Assembly (NCBI GenBank): GCA_905236265.1
Contig: CAJOOV010000088.1
Coordinates: forward strand, 1 to 11,862
Direction: 5' to 3'
DNA from: an uncultured Oscillospiraceae bacterium
Lineage (GTDB): Bacteria; Bacillota; Clostridia; Oscillospirales; Oscillospiraceae
Length of the DNA: 11,862 nt
This document shows, piece after piece, positions 6,906 through 11,862 of the stretch; the stretch's first letter is position 1; each line of letters begins with the position of its first letter. The notes beneath the pieces were generated by a model. That model saw only the letters and a program-made list of their open reading frames with translations. It ran no database searches and was not told the origin of the DNA. The translations under genes were made by a program, and so were the position numbers.

Positions 6906-6906
6906 G
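6882..6906 (+). repeat. Junction repeat, copy 1 (cbiF/cbiG)
   Basis: A 25-base stretch identical at 23 positions to 8616-8640. It begins with the shared 16-mer GGATACCGGGAGGGGC, supplies the Shine-Dalgarno block GGGAGGGG (6889-6896, 5 bases before ATG 6902) and ends in the ATGA stop/start overlap. It encodes GYREGQV at the C-terminus of CbiF. Confidence 0.8.
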
Positions 6907-7906
6907 AGAGCTTCGTATCATTGCCTTCACCCAAAGGGGCTTTGCGCTGGCGCACCGGCTGGGCAGCGCACTTCCTGCCAGAGTGAGCCGCTGCGGTCAG
7001 CCTCTCTCCCTTGCGCAGTGGACAAAGCAGGCGTTTTCCTTTGCCGATGGGCTGATCTTTGTGGGCGCAGCGGGAATTGCCGTGCGGGCAATTGCACCGC
7101 ATCTGAAAAGCAAGGACACTGACCCTGCGGTGGTGGTGCTGGATGAGAAGGGGCGGTATGTGATTCCCATTCTCAGCGGCCATCTGGGGGGAGCCAATGC
7201 GCTGGCAAGGGAGATTGCCGCACTTACCGGGGGAGAGGCCGTGCTGACCACTGCCACCGATGTGAACGGCGTGTTCGCCATAGACGACTGGGCGAGAGGG
7301 CAGGGCATGAGCGTGAGCAGCCCTGCCGCAATCCGGCGTATCTCTTCCACGCTCTTAGAGGGCGGGGAGATCAGCGTTTCCTCTGATTGGTACATTTCCG
7401 GCACTCCCCCCAGAGGCGTTGCCGTGGAAGTGGACGATGAAAGCGCAGATGTCCGCATCACCCTTTCCCCCGGAGGCGGGGAGGCGCTGTATCTGGTGCC
7501 CAGAATCGTGGTGCTGGGGGTGGGCTGCAAAAAGGGCGTTTCCAGAGGGCAGCTGGAAGCGGCGTTTCTCTCCCTGATGCGGGAGACGCAGATTGCTCCT
7601 CAGGCGGTGTGCAGAGTGTGCAGTATAGACCTGAAACGGCAGGAGGAGGGATTGCAGGCGTTTTGCTCCGCCCGCCGTCTGCCCCTTGAAACCTTTTCAG
7701 CGCAGACCCTGTCCCGGATGAAGGGCGCATTTGAGTCCTCAGACTTCGTCCATTCCGTGACAGGGGTGGACAACGTGTGCCAGCGCAGCGCCCTTGCAGG
7801 CAGCAGGGGCGGAAGGCTGCTCACCGGGAAACGGGTCTTCCCTCAGGTGACCATGGCGCTGGCAGCCAGACCCTTTTACCCCACTTGGAGGACAGAGCAT
7901 GAATAA
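6902..7906 (+). CDS. cbiG: Cobalt-precorrin-5A hydrolase CbiG
   Basis: 334 aa from ATG 6902. Opens the delta-lactone of cobalt-precorrin-5A and releases acetaldehyde, giving cobalt-precorrin-5B; specific to the anaerobic pathway. An N-terminal domain has LIFVGAAGIAVRAIAPHL (about 50-67), VVVLDEKGRYVIPILSGHLGG (blocks VVVLDEKGRYVIPIL, then SGHLGGAN at 92-99) and TTATDVNGVFAIDDWA. A mid-protein linker precedes a separate C-terminal CbiG domain beginning VPRIVVLGVGCKKGVS near residue 200 and running to about 320. In many organisms this C-terminal domain is present in single-protein CbiG as here. The start is the ATGA overlap with cbiF; an open frame extends further upstream to 6797 but that part is a shadow of cbiF. 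It overlaps cbiH by 8 bases, with GGAGGA at 7887-7892 serving as the cbiH ribosome binding site. Confidence 0.96.
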   Translation: MRELRIIAFTQRGFALAHRLGSALPARVSRCGQPLSLAQWTKQAFSFADGLIFVGAAGIAVRAIAPHLKSKDTDPAVVVLDEKGRYVIPILSGHLGGANALAREIAALTGGEAVLTTATDVNGVFAIDDWARGQGMSVSSPAAIRRISSTLLEGGEISVSSDWYISGTPPRGVAVEVDDESADVRITLSPGGGEALYLVPRIVVLGVGCKKGVSRGQLEAAFLSLMRETQIAPQAVCRVCSIDLKRQEEGLQAFCSARRLPLETFSAQTLSRMKGAFESSDFVHSVTGVDNVCQRSALAGSRGGRLLTGKRVFPQVTMALAARPFYPTWRTEHE

Positions 7907-8639
7907 GCTGTTTGTGGTCGGAATCGGGCCGGGGGAGCCGTCTCAGCTTACGCTGCAGGCGAAAGCGTCCATGGAGCAATCCGATCTGCTGTGCGGCTAC
8001 GGGATCTATCTGGATTTGGTACGCAGTCAGTACCCGGATAAGGAATACTATTCCACTCCCATGGGACAGGAGATACAGCGTTGCCGCTTTGCCCTGTCTC
8101 AGGCGGCGGCGGGAAAGACCGTGTCCCTGCTGTGCAGCGGTGACCCCGGCGTATACGCAATGGCAGGCCCCGTTTTGGAGCTGTGGCAGGGGTTTCCCGG
8201 CGTTGATATTGAAATTGTCCCCGGCATTACGGCGGCGCTGTCCGGCGCCGCACTGGCAGGAGCGCCGCTGATGAACGATTTCTGCGTGCTCTCCCTGTCG
8301 GATTTGCTGACGCCGTGGGAGACGATTGAGCGCAGGCTGAAGGCCGCCGCTGGGGGGGACTTTGTTGTGTGTATCTATAACCCCGGCTCCCGCCACAGGC
8401 AAAACCATCTGCGCCGAGCCTGCCGGATTCTGATGCAGGCAGGAAAAGCGCCGGAGACAGTCTGCGCATGGGTGCGCAATATCGGAAGACCGGGCACGGC
8501 CTATGGTCTTTGCACCCTTGCTGAACTGGAGATTATCACGGTGGATATGTTTACCACGGTCTATGTCGGTAACAGCCAGACAATCGCGTGCGGCGGTAAG
8601 ATGGTCACCCTCAGGGGATACCGGGAGGGGCGGGCATGA
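7899..8639 (+). CDS. cbiH: Cobalt-precorrin-3 C17-methyltransferase CbiH (ring contraction)
   Basis: 246 aa. Methylates C17 and contracts the macrocycle of cobalt-factor III/cobalt-precorrin-3 to give cobalt-precorrin-4. A tetrapyrrole methylase of the CbiH/CobJ branch: VVGIGPGEPSQLTLQA at 6-21, SDLLCGYGIYLDLV (the GYxxYxDL segment of CobJ), LLCSGDPGVYAMAG around 77-90, IVPGITAALSGAALAGAPLMNDFC (read as blocks IVPGITAALSGAALAGAPL and MNDFC), LSLSDLLTPW, and CIYNPGSRHRQNHL from 158. The normal length and intact blocks indicate an active enzyme. No iron-sulfur cluster extension of the kind fused to some CbiH60 proteins is present. Start is ATG 7899 with GGAGGA six bases upstream. The end overlaps cbiJ as ATGA, inside the second copy of the junction repeat. 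Confidence 0.96.
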   Translation: MNKLFVVGIGPGEPSQLTLQAKASMEQSDLLCGYGIYLDLVRSQYPDKEYYSTPMGQEIQRCRFALSQAAAGKTVSLLCSGDPGVYAMAGPVLELWQGFPGVDIEIVPGITAALSGAALAGAPLMNDFCVLSLSDLLTPWETIERRLKAAAGGDFVVCIYNPGSRHRQNHLRRACRILMQAGKAPETVCAWVRNIGRPGTAYGLCTLAELEIITVDMFTTVYVGNSQTIACGGKMVTLRGYREGRA

Positions 8640-8640
8640 G
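8616..8640 (+). repeat. Junction repeat, copy 2 (cbiH/cbiJ)
   Basis: Second copy of the 25-base junction sequence, differing from 6882-6906 only at two positions (A to G at 8632, T to C at 8635). It provides GGGAGGGG (8623-8630) 5 bases before ATG 8636 and encodes GYREGRA at the C-terminus of CbiH. Confidence 0.8.
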
Positions 8641-9370
8641 GCATATCCTGATCTTCGGCGGCACCACGGAGGGCAGAGTGCTGGCACAGAAGCTGGTTCA
8701 GGCGGGGTGTGTGGTCACGGTAAGTGTGGCCACTGAGCTTGGCAGGGAGGAGCTGGCAGGCATATCCCCCCTCACGGTTCTCACCGGGCGGCGCAGCAGG
8801 GGGCAGATGGAGGCGCTTTTGCAAGGGATTGAGCTGTGCATTGACGCTACCCACCCCTATGCCACGCAGGTGAGTGCAGAGATTTCCGCAGCCTGCGCCA
8901 AAACCGGTGTGCCTCTGCACCGCCTGCTTCGTCCCCGAAGCGCGCAGCAGGCGGACTGGGTTTTTTCCACCCCCCAGCAGGCGGCGGCGTATCTGCAAAA
9001 CACCGCCGGGAACATCCTGCTCACCGTGGGAACCAAGTCCCTGAGCGCCTTCTCCCTGCTGGAGCCGGGGCGGTTGTTTGTGCGCACCCTGCCTACCCAC
9101 GAGGCGATTGACGCCTGCGAGGCACTGGGTCTGCCCCACCGAAATATCATAGCCCTGCAGGGGCCTTTTTCCAAAGAGCTGAATCTGGCGCTGCTGCGGC
9201 AGTATGAGATCAAATGGATGGTGACCAAGGACGGGGGCGCAGCGGGAGGCTACAGAGAAAAGCAGGAGGCGGCACAGGAAGCGGGCGTGAACATCCTGCT
9301 GCTGCGCCGCCCGGAGGAACAGGGAATGAGCATGGAGGCGCTGTTACAGGAGGTGTTATCGCCGCAATGA
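8636..9370 (+). CDS. cbiJ: Cobalt-precorrin-6A reductase CbiJ
   Basis: 244 aa, normal for the family. Reduces cobalt-precorrin-6A to cobalt-precorrin-6B with a reduced nicotinamide cofactor. The N-terminus MRHILIFGGTTEGRVLAQKL carries the family loop GGTTEGR at residues 8-14. DATHPYATQVS follows from 70, then RLLRP, the LLTVGTKSLSAF segment, VRTLPTHEAIDACEALGLP, ALQGPFSKELN, and VTKDGGAAGGYREK from 196 (usual consensus VTKxSGxxGG, so Asp-Gly replaces the common Ser here). Start and stop are both ATGA overlaps, with cbiH and the cbiE-cbiT fusion. The relative order cbiF-G-H-J-ET is a common arrangement in Firmicutes. Confidence 0.96.
   Translation: MRHILIFGGTTEGRVLAQKLVQAGCVVTVSVATELGREELAGISPLTVLTGRRSRGQMEALLQGIELCIDATHPYATQVSAEISAACAKTGVPLHRLLRPRSAQQADWVFSTPQQAAAYLQNTAGNILLTVGTKSLSAFSLLEPGRLFVRTLPTHEAIDACEALGLPHRNIIALQGPFSKELNLALLRQYEIKWMVTKDGGAAGGYREKQEAAQEAGVNILLLRRPEEQGMSMEALLQEVLSPQ
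9348..9353 (+). promoter_or_regulatory. Shine-Dalgarno sequence upstream of cbiET with long spacing
   Basis: AGGAGG within cbiJ lies 13 bases before ATG 9367, longer than the 5-7 bases seen at the other starts here. No in-frame ATG, GTG or TTG sits closer to it, so translation of cbiET probably relies mainly on reinitiation at the ATGA overlap. Confidence 0.5.
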
Positions 9371-10566
9371 AACGGGTTGTAGTGATTGGCGTGGGCTGCG
9401 GCACCGCTGCCACCCTCACCCTGCAGGCAGAGCGCACGCTGCGGGAGGCAGAGGTGCTGGTGGGCGCTCCAAGGCTGCTGGACATGCTGCCGGGGCAGTA
9501 TCCGGGGCGGCGTGTTCCCGCCCTGCAAAGGACTGAGATTCTGAACGCTGTGACAGAGCAATCCTCCGGCACGGTCTGCATTCTCTGCAGCGGGGATACC
9601 GGATTCTACTCCGTGGCGGAAAGCCTGAATCGGAGCCTGACCGACATGGGGCTTTCCCCGGAGCTTCAGCCGGGCATCTCCAGTATACAGGCGCTCTCCG
9701 CCGCACTGGGCAGACCGTGGCAGAATTGGCGGCTGGTATCCGCCCACGGACGGGACTGTGATCTTGTGTACCATGTCTCACAGGGCAGCGCCGTCTGTGT
9801 GCTGGCAGGAACGGGGAAGGGAGGCGTGCAAAGCCTCTGCGCCGATTTGACGAAGGCGGGGCTGGGCAGTCTGAGCGTCACCGTGGGGGAGTACCTCACC
9901 TGCCCGCAGGAGCGAATCGTCACCGCTTCTGCACAGGAGCTGGCGCAGCAGAGCTTTGCGCCTTTGTCCCTGCTTCTGGTGCAGGCCGCCCCAAGGGCGC
10001 AGGTGAGCGTGCCGGGCATACCGGACGCTGCCTTCCTCCGGGGCAGTGTCCCCATGACAAAGCAGGAGATTCGCTGCATCATCCCCAGCAGGCTCGCCCT
10101 TCGCCGGGAGGATGTCTGCTGGGACATTGGCGCAGGAACGGGGAGCGTCAGCGTGGAGCTGGCGCTGCAGTGCAGAGCCGTGTGGGCGGTAGAGCAGAAG
10201 GAGGAGGCGGTGGCGCTGATCGGGCAGAACCGTCAGCGGTTTTGCGCATGGAATCTGCGCACCGTCTGCGCAAAAGCGCCCTCCGCTCTGGAGCAGCTCC
10301 CTGACCCGGACGCAGTATTCATCGGCGGGAGCGGCGGGCACTTAGAAGGAATTTTGTCGGCTGTCCTGTCCCGGAACCCGGCTGTGCGGCTGTGTATCAG
10401 CGCAGTGACGCTGGAGACGCTGCACAGCGCCGTCACCCTGCTTCAGGCAGCAGGCATCTCCCCGGAAATCTCCCAGATTTCCGCCGCCCGCACGAGGGCT
10501 GCAGGTGCCTCCCATCTGCTGACGGCACAAAACCCGGTCTTTCTCATTTCGGGGGCAGCCGGATGA
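9367..10566 (+). CDS. cbiET: Fused cobalt-precorrin C5/C15-methyltransferase and decarboxylase CbiE-CbiT (CobL-like)
   Basis: 399 aa from ATG 9367; the open frame begins at 9214 but the earlier part overlaps cbiJ. N-terminal CbiE domain (about 1-205), a tetrapyrrole methylase: VIGVGCGTAATLTLQA from residue 6, GAPRLLDML, CILCSGDTGFYS at 71-82, and LQPGISSIQALSAALG. C-terminal CbiT domain (about 215-395), a class I Rossmann methyltransferase: PGIPDAAFLRGSVPMTKQEIR (PGIPD at 216, PMTKQE from 229), the S-adenosylmethionine loop DIGAGTGSVSVELA from 253, VFIGGSGGHLEGIL and a closing LTAQNPVFLISG. Together the domains methylate C5 and C15 and remove the C12 acetate carboxyl. Salmonella encodes the two as separate genes; fusion as in aerobic CobL is common in Firmicutes. 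No frameshift or internal stop separates the halves. It overlaps cbiA as ATGA. Confidence 0.96.
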   Translation: MKRVVVIGVGCGTAATLTLQAERTLREAEVLVGAPRLLDMLPGQYPGRRVPALQRTEILNAVTEQSSGTVCILCSGDTGFYSVAESLNRSLTDMGLSPELQPGISSIQALSAALGRPWQNWRLVSAHGRDCDLVYHVSQGSAVCVLAGTGKGGVQSLCADLTKAGLGSLSVTVGEYLTCPQERIVTASAQELAQQSFAPLSLLLVQAAPRAQVSVPGIPDAAFLRGSVPMTKQEIRCIIPSRLALRREDVCWDIGAGTGSVSVELALQCRAVWAVEQKEEAVALIGQNRQRFCAWNLRTVCAKAPSALEQLPDPDAVFIGGSGGHLEGILSAVLSRNPAVRLCISAVTLETLHSAVTLLQAAGISPEISQISAARTRAAGASHLLTAQNPVFLISGAAG

Positions 10567-11862
10567 AGCGGCTGATGATTGCTGCCATGGAGAGCGGCGG
10601 CGGAAAAACAGTGGTCACCTGCGCATTGCTCGCCGCACTACAGAGAAGGGGGCTCTGCGTGCAGGCGCTGAAATGCGGTCCGGATTACATTGACCCCATG
10701 TTCCACCAGCGTGTTTTAAACGCTCCCTCCGGCAATCTGGATCTCTTTCTGCAGGGGGAACAGGGGGTCAGCAGAACACTGAAGCGCTGCAGGGGGGATG
10801 TGCTTCTGATTGAAGCCGCAATGGGCTTTTACGACGGTCTTGCGGGCACAGCCTCAGCCAGCGGATGGGAAATAGCCGTAAAGACGGACACTCCCGTGAT
10901 TCTGCTGCTCAACCCCAAAGGCTCGGCACTGACGCTGGCGGCGCAGGTGAAGGGCTTGCAGTGCTTTCGCACGCCCAGCATGATTGCCGGATTGATTCTG
11001 AACCGTTGCAGAAGCTCTCTGGCGGCGTACCTGACCCCTGTCCTTCGCCGGGAGACGGGACTGCCCGTGCTGGGAGTGATCCTTCCTATGGAGCAGGCGG
11101 AGCTGCCCAGCCGTCATCTGGGGCTGGTGACGGCGCAGGAGATACCGGATTTCTCCGATCGCATGGAGCATCTGGCGGCGCAGGTAGAGGCCTCCGTCTC
11201 GCTGGATCAGCTGCTCTCCCTTGCAAGGGATACGGGCGGAGCCAGCGTCTCTCCCTCACATCCGGCGCCCTTCCGGTGCCGCATCGCTGTGGCACGGGAC
11301 GAGGCTTTTTGCTTCTATTATCAGGACAATCTGGACGCATTGCGGGAAAACGGAGCGGAGATCGTGTTCTTTTCTCCCCTCAGGGATGCCTCGCTCCCAC
11401 AGGGTATCCACGGTCTTTATCTGGGGGGCGGCTATCCGGAGCGCTTTGCCCGCCTGCTGGGGGAGAACGCCTCCATGCGCCGCAGCGTCAGACAGGCCGT
11501 CAGCGCAGGCGTTCCCACGGTGGCGGAGTGCGGCGGTTTTCTCTATTTACAGCAGTCTCTGGAGGATACGCAGGGGGAGCGCTTTCCCATGGCAGGCGTT
11601 TTGCCGGGAGCGGGGTACGCCGCCGGGGGACTGCAGCGCTTTGGGTATCTGTATCTGAAGGCGGAGGGTGACAGCCTTCTCTTTCGGCAGGGGGAGCGCA
11701 TTCCCGCCCATGAGTTTCACCACTGGGACAGTACGGACAACGGGAATGACCTTGCCTGTGAAAAACCTGGAAAAGACCGGACATGGCGCTGCGGCTTTGC
11801 CGCACCCAGCCTGTATGCCGCCTTTCCCCACCTTCATTTCAACGGCGGCCCACCCCTGTCAC
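10563..11862 (+). CDS. cbiA: Cobyrinate a,c-diamide synthase CbiA (3'-partial)
   Basis: 433 codons are present and the frame is still open at the window end. The family is about 450-460 aa, so roughly 15-25 residues are missing. It amidates the a and c carboxylates of cobyrinate using glutamine (or ammonia) and ATP. The N-terminal ATP-binding domain (dethiobiotin-synthetase-like) has the P-loop SGGGKTVVT at residues 11-19, KCGPDYIDPMFHQRV, LIEAAMGFYDG and LILNR. A variable stretch (about 215-240) joins it to the C-terminal class I glutaminase-like domain with YLGGGYPERFA, the nucleophile Cys323 in VAECGGFLYL, MAGVLPG, and His383/His386 in PAHEFHH. All catalytic landmarks are intact, so truncation is only by the window edge. 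Start is ATG 10563 overlapping the cbiET stop. A 268-codon frame at 10865-11671 in another phase is a shadow of this gene. Confidence 0.96.
   Translation, partial: MKRLMIAAMESGGGKTVVTCALLAALQRRGLCVQALKCGPDYIDPMFHQRVLNAPSGNLDLFLQGEQGVSRTLKRCRGDVLLIEAAMGFYDGLAGTASASGWEIAVKTDTPVILLLNPKGSALTLAAQVKGLQCFRTPSMIAGLILNRCRSSLAAYLTPVLRRETGLPVLGVILPMEQAELPSRHLGLVTAQEIPDFSDRMEHLAAQVEASVSLDQLLSLARDTGGASVSPSHPAPFRCRIAVARDEAFCFYYQDNLDALRENGAEIVFFSPLRDASLPQGIHGLYLGGGYPERFARLLGENASMRRSVRQAVSAGVPTVAECGGFLYLQQSLEDTQGERFPMAGVLPGAGYAAGGLQRFGYLYLKAEGDSLLFRQGERIPAHEFHHWDSTDNGNDLACEKPGKDRTWRCGFAAPSLYAAFPHLHFNGGPPLS

Noticed and set aside
7821..8687. 288-codon open frame on the minus strand
   Set aside because: Opposite cbiH; no domain pattern, explained by codon bias of the real gene.
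9367..10566. Two separate genes cbiE and cbiT joined by a sequencing frameshift
   Set aside because: The frame is continuous with an ordinary interdomain linker and no internal stop, and natural CbiE-CbiT fusions are common.
10865..11671. 268-codon plus-strand frame inside cbiA
   Set aside because: Out of phase with cbiA, which shows P-loop, nucleophile Cys and His motifs along the same stretch; the alternative product is Gly/Arg/Ser-rich without domain character.
1..11862. Cobalamin riboswitch within the window
   Set aside because: All intergenic spacers are 37 bases or shorter, too small for a B12 riboswitch of about 200 bases; if one exists it precedes base 1.

Overview
The window is a single plus-strand operon fragment for anaerobic (early cobalt insertion) cobalamin biosynthesis, with a corrinoid/iron-complex-type ABC transporter and a lipoprotein of unknown function embedded in it. 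Presence of CbiK, CbiD, CbiG and CbiJ marks the oxygen-independent route. High GC, strong AGGAGG-type ribosome binding sites, lipobox-type lipoproteins and dense gene packing fit an anaerobic GC-rich Clostridia member (Oscillospiraceae-like gut bacterium). That assignment is inference; no rRNA or other taxonomic marker is present.

Layout: cbiK (cut at the 5' edge, to 792); a lipoprotein with two similar tandem beta-rich domains (789-1688); a three-gene ABC importer consisting of a btuF-like binding lipoprotein (1685-2809), a btuC-like permease (2831-3853) and a btuD-like ATPase with an additional C-terminal domain (3850-4995); then cbiD (4985-6118), cbiF (6156-6905), cbiG (6902-7906), cbiH (7899-8639), cbiJ (8636-9370), a cbiE-cbiT fusion (9367-10566) and cbiA (10563 to the 3' edge, cut near its end).

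How they work together: CbiK inserts Co2+ into sirohydrochlorin. After the C20 methylation by CbiL (not in the window), CbiH (C17 methylation and ring contraction), CbiF (C11), CbiG (removal of the two-carbon fragment), CbiD (C1), CbiJ (reduction) and CbiET (C5/C15 methylation and decarboxylation) carry the macrocycle to cobalt-precorrin-8. CbiC (not in the window) makes cobyrinate, and CbiA amidates its a and c side chains. The lipoprotein and transporter probably supply corrinoids, or cobalt in chelated form.

Every gene is on the plus strand. Nine of eleven junctions overlap, seven of them as the 4-base ATGA stop/start form; only btuF/btuC (21 bases) and cbiD/cbiF (37 bases) have spacers. 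There is no non-coding stretch above 300 bases. I see no promoter, riboswitch, terminator, tRNA, rRNA, CRISPR array or mobile element. The operon promoter and any cobalamin riboswitch would lie upstream of base 1. The most interesting items are the duplicated-domain lipoprotein co-translated with cbiK, the C-terminal domain on the transporter ATPase, and a near-identical 25-base junction sequence at the ends of both cbiF and cbiH.
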